Shown here: positions 8,170-16,175 of the stretch, piece by piece
How the letters are laid out: each line of letters starts with the position of its first letter
Position numbering within the stretch: the stretch's first letter is position 1
Assembly: GCA_012965065.1 (NCBI GenBank)
Contig: DTSX01000102.1
Span: 1 to 24,648, forward strand
Reading direction: 5' to 3'
DNA: 24,648 nucleotides
Source: Gammaproteobacteria bacterium
GTDB taxonomy: Bacteria > Pseudomonadota > Gammaproteobacteria > Steroidobacterales > UBA11654
Notes under the pieces: generated by a model
Told to the model about the DNA's origin: nothing
Databases searched by the model: none
What the model saw: only the letters and a program-made list of their open reading frames with translations
Translations under genes and position numbers: made by a program

Positions 8170-9108
8170 TTAGCCGAGCTTAGCTAGAAATTCTGGAATA
8201 AATTCAAATAAGTCTGCAACAATGCCGAAATCGGCTATTTCAAAAATGGGAGCATCTGCATCTTTATTGACCGCAACAATGGTCCCTGCGTCTTTAATCC
8301 CTGCCAAATGCTGGATCGCACCAGAAATGCCAAAAGCAATATAAAGATCTGGGGAAATAATTTTTCCAGTTTGACCAACCTGCATATCGTTGGGAACGTA
8401 ACCTGCATCGACTGCTGCACGTGATGCCCCAACAGCCGCACCCAGTTTATCGGCAAGACTATACAAAAGCTCAAAATTCTCAGAACTGCCAAACGCCCTT
8501 CCTCCGGAGACAACGACAGAAGCAACTTGAAGGTCTGGACGTTCCGTTGCCTCAGATTCAATACGCAAAAATCTTGTGTGCGATGGAAGTTCAATTTCAG
8601 GAAGTTCTACGTTCTTTATCGTTGCTTGGTTATTCGTTTCGACCTCTTTGTAAGAGGCTAATCTTACTGTTGCTGCAATTTTTACATTGTCTTGAATTTC
8701 TATGGTTTGAATTGCATTGCCAGCGTAGATAGGTCTTTTAAATATTCTAGGAGCAACCACATTCATTATGTCGGTAATTTGTCCGACATTAAGTGCAGCG
8801 GCAATCCTTGGCATTAGATCACGGCCAAATGTTGTGGATGGACACAATACACAGTCATAATCTTGAGCGATTTTAGCAATCACTGGCGACATGACGGCAG
8901 CAATTTGATGTTCAAATATTTCATTTCCCATATACAACACAGAATCAACGTTTTGAAATCTAGCAGCCTGTTCTGCCAGAGCTGAATTATTTCCCATTAC
9001 CAATAGATCGGATCCGAGTGATGTCAATTCAGCAACACACGACAAGGTCTTGGAAGTGCTGGGATTAATAGCGCCATCGTTGTGTTCTGCAACAACCAAA
9101 ACTCTCAT
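8170..9108 (-). CDS. etfA: Electron transfer flavoprotein alpha subunit
   Basis: EtfA binds FAD and, with EtfB, carries electrons from acyl-CoA and other dehydrogenases to ETF:quinone oxidoreductase. The FAD domain is clear at the C-terminal half: VVSGGRAFGSSENF, then VGQTGKIISPDLYIAFGISGAIQH and IVAVNKDADAPIFEIADFG. From ATG 9108 (RVLVVAEHN...) it is 312 residues and begins exactly as most family members do, with GGAT 6 bp upstream. An earlier in-frame ATG at 9120, five bases after the etfB stop, would add four residues and has no ribosome site. The gene is second in etfB-etfA; the ETF dehydrogenase gene is not in the window. Confidence 0.95.
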   Translation of the reverse strand: MRVLVVAEHNDGAINPSTSKTLSCVAELTSLGSDLLVMGNNSALAEQAARFQNVDSVLYMGNEIFEHQIAAVMSPVIAKIAQDYDCVLCPSTTFGRDLMPRIAAALNVGQITDIMNVVAPRIFKRPIYAGNAIQTIEIQDNVKIAATVRLASYKEVETNNQATIKNVELPEIELPSHTRFLRIESEATERPDLQVASVVVSGGRAFGSSENFELLYSLADKLGAAVGASRAAVDAGYVPNDMQVGQTGKIISPDLYIAFGISGAIQHLAGIKDAGTIVAVNKDADAPIFEIADFGIVADLFEFIPEFLAKLG

Positions 9109-9125
9109 ATCAGCATCCATATTAA

Positions 9126-9878
9126 TTAATCAACTAAGCCTTTTGCTTTAAGTGCGTCAAACAATTCGCCGGCATCGCTGAGCTTAATTCCGCTCTCTCT
9201 TGGTGGTGGTGCGGTAACACTAATTACCTTAAAGAATGGATCCATAGAAATTTTAAGATCATTGGGATTGATTACGTCCAATGATTTCTTTTTAGCTTTC
9301 ATAATGTCGGGCAATTTCACGTACCTAGGATCATTCAATCGAAGATCAACGGTTACGATTGCAGGTAAATCGATCTCCAAAGTCTCAAGACCCTGATCCA
9401 CTTCACGAGTTACTTCCAGAGAATTGCTGCCAACACTGAGTTTTGACGCATAGGTTGCCTGCGAATAAGAACACAATTCAGCAAGCATTTGTCCTGTCTG
9501 ATTACAATCATCATCAATTGCCTGCTTGCCCAACAATATAAGCTCGGGTTGTTCTTGTTGAACAATTTGATGCAGTAACTTGGCTACCGTAAGCGGTTCG
9601 GTATTTTCTGAATGCTCGACCAATATTGCACGATCAGCGCCCATAGCAAGTCCAGTTCTCAGTTGTTGTTGGCAATCTTCTGGACCAACGGAAACAATTA
9701 TTACTTCGTTTGCTTGTCCGCTTTCTTTGATTCGCAAAGCTTCTTCGAGAGCTATTTCGTCAAAAGGATTTATACTCATCTTCACGCCCTCTGTAACCAC
9801 ATCTGTTTCATCAGGTTTGATCCGGATTTTAACGTTGTAATCAACAACTCTTTTTAGGCAGACTAGAATTTTTTCCAT
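9126..9878 (-). CDS. etfB: Electron transfer flavoprotein beta subunit
   Basis: This is the AMP-binding partner of EtfA. It has 250 residues, the usual length, with the family start KILVCLKRVVDYNVKIR and the block INPFDEIALEEALRIKE. The central GKQAIDDDCNQTGQMLAELC stretch and the conserved tail DLRLNDPRYVKLPDIMKAKKK match housekeeping (group I) ETF-beta, not the FixA/bifurcating type as far as can be judged by eye. First gene of the minus-strand etfB-etfA-MFS unit. A TATAAT-like box occurs on the minus strand about 45 bp upstream of the ATG within the palindrome ATTATATAAT, but it lacks a good -35. Confidence 0.95.
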   Translation of the reverse strand: MEKILVCLKRVVDYNVKIRIKPDETDVVTEGVKMSINPFDEIALEEALRIKESGQANEVIIVSVGPEDCQQQLRTGLAMGADRAILVEHSENTEPLTVAKLLHQIVQQEQPELILLGKQAIDDDCNQTGQMLAELCSYSQATYASKLSVGSNSLEVTREVDQGLETLEIDLPAIVTVDLRLNDPRYVKLPDIMKAKKKSLDVINPNDLKISMDPFFKVISVTAPPPRESGIKLSDAGELFDALKAKGLVD

Positions 9879-9989
9879 AGAAGTTTATTTGCGTAATTTT
9901 GTTTTTTACTGTCCAAGGATTATATAATTTAAAAAGTGGTATTCTGACTTAAATAAATAATATTTTACAGTAGATTTGAAAATATACTC

Positions 9990-10514
9990 ATGAGTTCCTT
10001 TCGCAACAACCTATACCTTATTGCACTGCTGCAACCACTTATTCTAATCACCAGTTGCGGACAAGAAGCAGAATTAAGCAACAAAAATACACCAAGATAC
10101 ACAATGATGGAAGGGTCCAGTTGTTTTAACCAAAGGGATATCTCAGATTATATGGTACTTGATCGCGGCAATTTGATTGTCTACGGCAGACCACGATCGA
10201 GGTCTTATCACATTCAAATCAGCCCACCTGCATCTTCCATAAGAGGCTCGGATTCAATCAGCTTTAGATCATGGAGCGGACGGATTTGTGGTTTTGCTGG
10301 TGATGAGTTAATTATTCCCAACTCTCTTTTTCAAGAATCGTATTCCATTATTACGGTCAAAAAATTAAATGAGACAGCGCATTACAATTTACTGGTTCGT
10401 TTTGGTAAAGCAGAACCCGTTGAACAAGTGGAGCCAGAAAACGATGCATCGCCTGAAATACAAAGAGAATTGAGTGAGGGTGAAAACCAAGAAAAAGAAG
10501 TCAACAGTGAATAA
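9990..10514 (+). CDS. Putative lipoprotein, uncharacterised
   Basis: A 174-residue protein I do not recognise. The N-terminus is a lipoprotein signal: two residues into a short basic region (R5), a hydrophobic core at 8-20 and a lipobox I20-T21-S22-C23 followed by GQEAEL. Mature residues 40-135 contain two more cysteines (in SSCFNQRD and GRICGFAG) that could pair, and alternating polar/hydrophobic residues suggesting beta structure. The last 35 residues are very acidic (Glu-rich) and probably disordered. It overlaps the following gene by 41 bp if that gene begins at 10474, or by 8 bp if at 10507, so the two are likely co-expressed. It is divergent from etfB. Confidence 0.7.
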   Translation: MSSFRNNLYLIALLQPLILITSCGQEAELSNKNTPRYTMMEGSSCFNQRDISDYMVLDRGNLIVYGRPRSRSYHIQISPPASSIRGSDSISFRSWSGRICGFAGDELIIPNSLFQESYSIITVKKLNETAHYNLLVRFGKAEPVEQVEPENDASPEIQRELSEGENQEKEVNSE

Positions 10515-11244
10515 AGATAGCATCTTGCAAAAAGACCATGAGACCGTAATTGGAAAAATCATTTACCTCAGTGAAAAAAAAGGCCGCAAAGGACAAGAAA
10601 GGGGCAGGGAATATTTTATTATCAACAAACACTCCAATGGCCACCGAAAAATTGTTGCTCATTGTGAAATAGATGACCGTCCTGCTGTAATGCGAGACAT
10701 TACATATTCATTGGATGAAAATTGGCTACCTCAGGATTGTTTTGTCAGGATATCAGTCAACGATAAATTTGTGGGCACAGGGTGGTTTAATTTTGATGAT
10801 ACATTTGCAGAATGTGAAGTGGTTACATCAACGGAAGGAAGAGTAAGTCAGAAAATACCAACTGATGGCCGGTTAAAAACATTTCAAAATCATGCAATCG
10901 CTTGCGATGCTTGGCATTTACGATTGTACGATCGCACCAAAAATAAAGGACCGCAAAATATTGGAGAAATGATATTGTCCTCACCAGATCATCGGGGTGC
11001 AACTGGTCCCATGCTATTCTCAATTACTGCAACCATCGATTTTGTTGGCGAAGAAACCGTTACCGTTAAAGCAGGAACTTTTGACGCTCTTCACTTTCAA
11101 TTTGTTGGAACTCCAGGTCTTCCAGAAGAACACCCTCCATACGATGTTTGGTGTACAAATGACGGTGAGTATTTATTTTTAAAAGGCGCCGTTGGTGGTT
11201 ACATGCAAACCTATTACGAGCTCGTCGAACTAAGTAAGTCTTGA
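10474..11244 (+). CDS. Uncharacterised protein, DUF3108-like C-terminal region
   Basis: A 256-residue protein with no visible signal peptide or membrane helix; the first 40 residues are Lys-rich. Residues 60-235 alternate in a way expected for a beta-barrel, and the stretch EETVTVKAGTFDALHFQF resembles the segment found in DUF3108-type proteins, where a precursor is tested by a (V/T)PAGTF-like strand. That resemblance is tentative. The start is uncertain: GTG 10474 (with AAAGAGAA upstream), GTG 10480, or GTG 10507, which removes the Lys-rich leader and shortens overlap with the lipoprotein gene to 8 bp. It could act with the upstream lipoprotein, but the lack of an export signal argues against direct contact. 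Confidence 0.65.
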   Translation: MRVKTKKKKSTVNKDSILQKDHETVIGKIIYLSEKKGRKGQERGREYFIINKHSNGHRKIVAHCEIDDRPAVMRDITYSLDENWLPQDCFVRISVNDKFVGTGWFNFDDTFAECEVVTSTEGRVSQKIPTDGRLKTFQNHAIACDAWHLRLYDRTKNKGPQNIGEMILSSPDHRGATGPMLFSITATIDFVGEETVTVKAGTFDALHFQFVGTPGLPEEHPPYDVWCTNDGEYLFLKGAVGGYMQTYYELVELSKS

Positions 11245-11326
11245 TGTTAAAGTGCTGCTTGGATTATTAAAGACCAGATATCTAGCCAGATAGTTAATTT
11301 TTAAAAAAACCAATTAGGATATAAGA

Positions 11327-12655
11327 ATGATTGAAAAATTTAAAAACTGGTGGAAATGGGATTCTGAGCTTGAGAAAAATAGTGCAGACAACCCAGTAAC
11401 CGCACTGACAGAACAACAACGAAGAAACGCAGGACCCTTATTGGCCCTGGCATTTGGTTGGGGCTTCTTGGTCACTGGCTTATTTACCGGTGGGTTGTTA
11501 GGCAATGGCCTGCCTTTCTGGCCTGATATAGTGTTGGCATCATTCTTCGGCAATCTTGTCAATTTTATTATCGGTGCATTTGTGGGCTATATTGGCTACA
11601 AAACAGCATGCAACAGCGGTCTCCTTTACCGTTATGTATATGGCAATGCTGGGGCATACATACCAGTTGTGTTCATCTCAATTCTGCTCATTGGCTGGCA
11701 AGGAATCGTGGTAGGTGCTTTCGGTGCAACCTGGACAACTGCGCTCCATCCTGAGCTTCCAGCTTCTGAAATCTTTTCCTCAACAACATTCTATATTGCT
11801 GCTGTTCTTGCAGGAATTTTATACACGGCTACAACTTATTTCGGAGTAAAAGGATTGGAAAAAGTCAGCATTCCGTCGGTAGCTGTTTTAGTCTTTGTCG
11901 GTTTATATGCTATTTATTTGAACGTAGAACAAGCCGGAGGATTTTCAACCTTCCAAGCCCTTTCTGCTGAATTGGCTGCAAAAAACCCACTCACCACCGT
12001 TGAAGCAATTAATTTGGTAATTGGTTCATGGATTGTCGGTGCTGTGGTGATGCCTGAATACACGCGCTTTGCTAAAAAAACTTGGGTGGCCATTGCTATA
12101 CCCTTCATCGTACTTATTATTGCCCAGTGGTTTTTGCAAATAGTAGGGGCACTCGGTGGAATCGTTTCTGGTGATTTTATGTTTACAACCTACTTAATGG
12201 ACCAAGGAGTGATCATTGCTTGGATAGGAATCATTGGCATGAGCCTTGCCCTGTGGACCACTGGTGACGCAAATCTATATCTGCCCGTCATTCAAACCTC
12301 AAGTATTTTCAAAAGACCCAAACATGTTATGACTGTGATTTGTGGGACCTTAGGTACTATTCTTGGGTTGGGCCTGTATCAGAATTTTATGGAATGGATT
12401 AATTTACTTGCGAGTATTGTTCCTCCTTTAATTGGACCCGTAATTGTAGAGTATTACATGATTGATCGAGCAAAGTTTCATTCAGGGCATTTCAACAATA
12501 TTGCAAAATGGAATCCTGCAGCCTTTGTAGCTTACATACTAGGTGCTGCTAGTACTTTCTATTCCCCAGATTGGGGAACACCCTCATTGATTGGGCTTTT
12601 GGTATCGATGCTTGTTTATTTGATTCTTAGGGTGAGCTTGAAATCAAAGATCTAA
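11327..12655 (+). CDS. NCS1-family permease (purine/cytosine/allantoin/hydantoin type)
   Basis: A 442-residue sodium- or proton-coupled permease with about 12 hydrophobic segments. The cytoplasmic N-terminus (KFKNWWKWDSELEKN) leads into an NCS1-like first block, LTEQQRRNAGPLLALAFGWGF, and the WIVGAVVMPEYTRFAKK region resembles helices 5-7 of CodB-like carriers. The family imports nucleobases, allantoin, hydantoins and related compounds; the exact substrate is not predictable. AGGAT sits 8 bp before the ATG. The gene ends 4 bp into the convergent dienoyl-CoA isomerase gene. A hydantoinase-B-like gene lies 11 kb to the left, which is suggestive for a cyclic-amide substrate but not evidence of a pathway. 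Confidence 0.88.
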   Translation: MIEKFKNWWKWDSELEKNSADNPVTALTEQQRRNAGPLLALAFGWGFLVTGLFTGGLLGNGLPFWPDIVLASFFGNLVNFIIGAFVGYIGYKTACNSGLLYRYVYGNAGAYIPVVFISILLIGWQGIVVGAFGATWTTALHPELPASEIFSSTTFYIAAVLAGILYTATTYFGVKGLEKVSIPSVAVLVFVGLYAIYLNVEQAGGFSTFQALSAELAAKNPLTTVEAINLVIGSWIVGAVVMPEYTRFAKKTWVAIAIPFIVLIIAQWFLQIVGALGGIVSGDFMFTTYLMDQGVIIAWIGIIGMSLALWTTGDANLYLPVIQTSSIFKRPKHVMTVICGTLGTILGLGLYQNFMEWINLLASIVPPLIGPVIVEYYMIDRAKFHSGHFNNIAKWNPAAFVAYILGAASTFYSPDWGTPSLIGLLVSMLVYLILRVSLKSKI

Positions 12656-13506
12656 TCTTCAAAGTATTTTCTTTTTTTTACTAAGCCCTGGAAATCAGGG
12701 TCTCTCTTCTCAGTCTTAGATTTGAAGGCTTCCATCATATCGTCGGAAAAATTCATAGCAGAATTCCAAAGTGCAGCGTAATTAAGAGACTCTTCAACAG
12801 TATGATCACGATTGTAATTAAGTATTTCTTTAGCGCCTGTTACCGCCAGTGGAGCTTTATCAGCTATTTCACGAGCTACACTAAGAGCGTGATCAATGAC
12901 TGCTTCATGCGTATCAAAGACCGCATTAATAAGCCCATATCTCAAAGCTTCATCTGCAGAAAATCTCCTGCCCGTATAGGCGAGCTCCCTGACAATGCCT
13001 TCTGGGATTAAATAAGGAAGTCTTTGTAGGGTTCCTACATCAGCAGCCATACCGATATTAATTTCTTGTATACAAAAGAATGCATCATTGGTGGCATACC
13101 TAATGTCACATGCAGTGACCAAATCAACTGCACCACCTATGCAAGCACCTTGAATGGCAGCAATCACAGGCATTCTAGCTTTTTCTAGACAGCTAATAGT
13201 GTATTGCAACTCACGCGTCACTCTAAACTGAGCTTCACTTCTCCTGCCTTGACTAACTTTTTTAGCATCAGTGCCATGCAGTTCACCATCGTCTTGGAAA
13301 TTAGCAAGATCCATACCGGCACAAAAATGCTTACCTTGGGCTGAAAGCACAATGACTCTTGCCTCAGCTGCATCTGATATTTTATCGATTAATTCTGGTA
13401 ATTCAGACCAAAAAGCCTTTGTCATTGTATTAAAATCATCCCCCCTGCACATAGTGACATGTGCTACATGATCTCTGAGATCATATTCAAAACAACTGTA
13501 GGTCAT
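12652..13506 (-). CDS. Delta(3,5)-Delta(2,4)-dienoyl-CoA isomerase-like crotonase
   Basis: This is an enoyl-CoA hydratase/isomerase superfamily protein of 284 residues. The oxyanion-hole block HFCAGMDL (60-67) and the second block GACIGGAVDL (120-129) are intact. Asp128, Glu148 (in QEINIGMAAD) and Asp156 line up in spacing with the three acidic residues Asp176, Glu196 and Asp204 of rat ECH1, and the flanking VGTLQRLP and ELAYTGRRFSADEAL match that protein closely. It should isomerise 3,5-dienoyl-CoA to 2,4-dienoyl-CoA during breakdown of unsaturated chains or ring-derived dienes. A strong AAGGGAG site precedes ATG 13506. Third gene of the VOC-ABM-isomerase cassette; no other beta-oxidation enzyme is adjacent. 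Confidence 0.9.
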   Translation of the reverse strand: MTYSCFEYDLRDHVAHVTMCRGDDFNTMTKAFWSELPELIDKISDAAEARVIVLSAQGKHFCAGMDLANFQDDGELHGTDAKKVSQGRRSEAQFRVTRELQYTISCLEKARMPVIAAIQGACIGGAVDLVTACDIRYATNDAFFCIQEINIGMAADVGTLQRLPYLIPEGIVRELAYTGRRFSADEALRYGLINAVFDTHEAVIDHALSVAREIADKAPLAVTGAKEILNYNRDHTVEESLNYAALWNSAMNFSDDMMEAFKSKTEKRDPDFQGLVKKRKYFED

Positions 13507-13535
13507 AATATTCTCCCTTTATTTTACCGTTAAGC

Positions 13536-13829
13536 TTAGCTTGAAAAGATGAGATCTCTAGTCTCAAGAATCGGGGGTTCACGAAGCATTGTACCCAATA
13601 CATCCAGGTCTCCTCTTTCTTGTCGCCATTTCATATATTCTTGCTGATTTTCAGTTGATGCCCACGATTCGTATAGTAGAAAAGTATGGTTTTCTGAATC
13701 ACCACAAGCATAGATGCCTTCACAACCTTCAAATACAGATGTATCGATTAAGATGTTTTTTAGCAAAGAACCCAATTCATCATAAGAATCAGGTTTTGCT
13801 TTTAGTGTTAGTAGAACTATTACTGACAT
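13536..13829 (-). CDS. Antibiotic biosynthesis monooxygenase (ABM) domain protein, YgiN-like
   Basis: A 97-residue single-domain protein with the ABM ferredoxin-like fold: strand VIVLLTLKAKPDS, helix, a middle segment CEGIYACGDSENHTFLLYESWASTENQQEYMKWRQ and a final strand. The W in ESW and the following helix are typical of quinol monooxygenase YgiN, ActVA-Orf6 and heme-degrading relatives; the specific substrate is not shown. Members act as cofactor-independent oxygenases on quinols or polyketides, but many are uncharacterised. AGGAG lies 6 bp before ATG 13829. It is the middle gene between the VOC protein (24 bp upstream) and the dienoyl-CoA isomerase (29 bp downstream). Confidence 0.85.
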   Translation of the reverse strand: MSVIVLLTLKAKPDSYDELGSLLKNILIDTSVFEGCEGIYACGDSENHTFLLYESWASTENQQEYMKWRQERGDLDVLGTMLREPPILETRDLIFSS

Positions 13830-13853
13830 ATGATTCTCCTAAAATAAGTGTAT

Positions 13854-14741
13854 CTATTCTTCTATAAGTTCAATCCATTCACCAGCAGGGCCGATGGTGA
13901 CACCAACTTTTCTACCATTGTAGGGAAAATTTTGGATTGATTGAGGGGGTCTACGCCACTTGATGTCAAAATTGTCCAAAGAATCAACAAGGAAAGAAAC
14001 AACCGATGTTGATGATGGAAGATGGTTGACTGCTCGTTTTCGCGGTACAACAACCGATGGGTATTCATCAAGTTCAATCAAGAAATCTTGTTCAAAGCTC
14101 ACTAACGCCAGCGGGTAAACTGTATCTTCTGGTAAGTTGTTAAGGCGTGATATGACGCCAATTGTCCAATCCGAGGCTTCTGTAACTGGCATATTTAGTT
14201 TCTGACTGTAAAAATCTTGCAGTGCTTTCATGGAAGGGCCTCCCACAACCATGATAAAGACACGATCTACATACGACTGTGCACTGCCTAAATTAAATCC
14301 AGACCCTCCAGGAATAATCCTCGTTAAGTAAATGATTTCATTGGATGGGCCCAGTACTTGCATTGCTCGAGGCGCATCTGGAGTGGGATACAAATCATAG
14401 GGCTGACCAATGATATTAAAGCTTGAATTAGACAATTGTACTGCCAATGCGTCAGGGTCTTCTACCAGAATCTCGGTGGAGTTCCAACCATGGGTACCCA
14501 TAGGCCTATAATTTGTCATCGACTTATCTTCAATAAAACGTAGATACACTTCTTCACCACTTTTTGGTTGCATGATCACGTATGGGTGCTTGTTCATGCC
14601 TCTCGCGCCCCATACTGATCCCAAAGAACGATCAATCTGTCCTTCCTCGACCACTTGGTAACCCAAGTAACTGTCATATGCTTCTTCAACGGCATTTAAA
14701 TTGGTTACCAGCATCGTAACCATGACGATCGATTTCAACAT
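13854..14741 (-). CDS. Two-domain VOC (glyoxalase/dioxygenase superfamily) protein
   Basis: A 295-residue cytosolic protein with two vicinal-oxygen-chelate domains, roughly residues 5-145 and 160-290; the second begins FIMVVGGPSMKALQDFYSQKLNMPV and ends GPAGEWIELIEE with a C-terminal Glu in the usual metal-ligand position. In the first domain a His (in MGTHGWNS) could be a ligand. The family includes extradiol dioxygenases, isomerases and glyoxalases; the reaction cannot be assigned. ATG 14741 is preceded by AGGGG about 6 bp upstream; a TTG three bases earlier is less likely. First gene of the minus-strand cassette, divergent from an MFS carrier, so together they look like a small catabolic or detoxification unit. 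Confidence 0.82.
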   Translation of the reverse strand: MLKSIVMVTMLVTNLNAVEEAYDSYLGYQVVEEGQIDRSLGSVWGARGMNKHPYVIMQPKSGEEVYLRFIEDKSMTNYRPMGTHGWNSTEILVEDPDALAVQLSNSSFNIIGQPYDLYPTPDAPRAMQVLGPSNEIIYLTRIIPGGSGFNLGSAQSYVDRVFIMVVGGPSMKALQDFYSQKLNMPVTEASDWTIGVISRLNNLPEDTVYPLALVSFEQDFLIELDEYPSVVVPRKRAVNHLPSSTSVVSFLVDSLDNFDIKWRRPPQSIQNFPYNGRKVGVTIGPAGEWIELIEE

Positions 14742-14839
14742 CAAGAACCCCTATCTATATTTCAACAGAGCAACAAATTACTTTCCTGTGTGTATAGAAT
14801 ACTGTATGTTTCATTCAAGTTAAAAAGAATCTGTCACCG

Positions 14840-16111
14840 ATGGTCAATGTTCTCCCCACAAACCCTTTAACCTATCGTTGGATAATTTTAGCGGTCTCTT
14901 TTTTGCTAATCACAGTTACCAATGGGCTCACCCTTGGTGGACTGTATGTTTTCGAAGAAGAGATTATGAACTCCCTGAGCCAGATGACAGGGGAGGATGT
15001 CCTTAGGGCTGACTTGAAACTTAGAGATGCAACTACTCTCTGGTCAACAGCCGTTTTTGGTTTCTTTGCTGGGGTTGCTGCAGACAAAATTGGCGTCAAG
15101 AAATTAATGGTTTCTGGACTGCTGATCCTTTCAGCTTGTTTTTGGCAATACAGCCAAGCAGAATCCTTAAATCAGATGTATATCATCCACGTTTTCATGG
15201 GTTTTGTGCTCTGCATTTCAGGAATGCTTGTGAATGTCATTCTAATCTCCAGATGGTTTAATAACCAAAGAGGACTGGCGATAGGAATTCTCCTTGCAGG
15301 CACCAGTACTGGAAATGGATTATTCCCTCAGCTCAACACCTGGTTATTGTCCTTGGGTGACTGGCGGGAAGTCATGACCTGGTTGAGTTTGGTGCCTTTG
15401 TTCCTCATCCCTTTTTTATTATTAGTAGTAAAAAATGGACCTGAAGATTTACAAAAAGCTGAAAACGAAGTTTCCAATAAAAGTTTTGATGCAAGCAACC
15501 AAAAGGGTGGATTTACTTTGCAACAAGCACTCAAGAGTAAAAATTTCTGGCTTTTATCATTGATGGCTTTCTGTACTTTTTATGCCATCTTGGCTATGAC
15601 AGGGCATGTTTTTTTACTATTAAGAGAAGAAAACTATGTACCGCAGGTAGCGGCAACTGGTGTCTCATTGATATTCTTTGGCGGCTTTATCGGTAAAATA
15701 ACAAGCGGTGAACTAGCTGAAAAATATGGCAGAAAAGTAATCTTATTAACTGGGGTAGGGGTGATGTTTATCGGCTCGCTATTTATTGTCCTTGCACTTG
15801 TTTACAAAAATCCTATCTTTGTCTGGATAGGACTTGCCCTTTATGGAACAGGCTGGGGTGGATTGTATACACTGATTCAACTGTTAACCGCTGACTTATT
15901 TGGTTTGATTTCTTTGGGTAAAATTATGGGCGTGATCAATATTTTAGATACATTGGGTGGTGGTTTAGGACCTTTCTTCACAGGCTACTTATATGATCAA
16001 ACTCAAGGCTATTTGATTCCTTTTACACTGATTAGCATCTTGTTGGTTATTGCTTTTATATCGTCTTCAATGCTCAAAATTGATGACAAAGAAATTCAAG
16101 AAAACCGTTAG
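14840..16111 (+). CDS. MFS transporter, oxalate/formate or monocarboxylate carrier type
   Basis: A 423-residue major facilitator with about 12 hydrophobic segments. The motif A position carries GVAADKIGVKKLMVSG, and the RWFNNQRGLAIGILLAGTSTGNG block in helices 4-5 is typical of the monocarboxylate/oxalate:formate antiporter branch. The central loop (about 200-225) is hydrophilic. The first 15 residues and the ATG start lack a strong ribosome site. It is divergent from the VOC/ABM/isomerase cassette, with 98 bp between starts, and so may import its substrate or export a product. Monocarboxylate-type substrate is inference from the sequence branch. Confidence 0.88.
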   Translation: MVNVLPTNPLTYRWIILAVSFLLITVTNGLTLGGLYVFEEEIMNSLSQMTGEDVLRADLKLRDATTLWSTAVFGFFAGVAADKIGVKKLMVSGLLILSACFWQYSQAESLNQMYIIHVFMGFVLCISGMLVNVILISRWFNNQRGLAIGILLAGTSTGNGLFPQLNTWLLSLGDWREVMTWLSLVPLFLIPFLLLVVKNGPEDLQKAENEVSNKSFDASNQKGGFTLQQALKSKNFWLLSLMAFCTFYAILAMTGHVFLLLREENYVPQVAATGVSLIFFGGFIGKITSGELAEKYGRKVILLTGVGVMFIGSLFIVLALVYKNPIFVWIGLALYGTGWGGLYTLIQLLTADLFGLISLGKIMGVINILDTLGGGLGPFFTGYLYDQTQGYLIPFTLISILLVIAFISSSMLKIDDKEIQENR

Positions 16112-16163
16112 CTAATTTCAAGATTTTTACATTAAACATTCGCTACAAATTTTCTTACCTAGG

Positions 16164-16169
16164 TATAAT
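16164..16169 (+). promoter_or_regulatory. Consensus TATAAT -10 box just upstream of fabG
   Basis: A perfect TATAAT ends 6 bp before the fabG ATG at 16176, which would place the transcription start at or next to the A of the start codon. No good -35 lies 16-18 bp upstream (the best match, TTCGCT at 16139-16144, is 19 bp away). AGG at 16161-16163 is the only ribosome-site-like sequence. Confidence 0.35.
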
Positions 16170-16175
16170 TGACCA

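Noticed and set aside
11279..11302. Hairpin TATCT-AGCC-AGATA followed by a T-rich stretch between the DUF3108-like gene and the NCS1 permease.
   Set aside because: Only a 5 bp AT-rich stem; too weak to call a terminator and likely to arise by chance.
1..12655. A hydantoin pathway formed by the HyuB-like fragment and the NCS1 permease.
   Set aside because: They are 11 kb apart with unrelated genes between; a shared pathway cannot be supported from this window.
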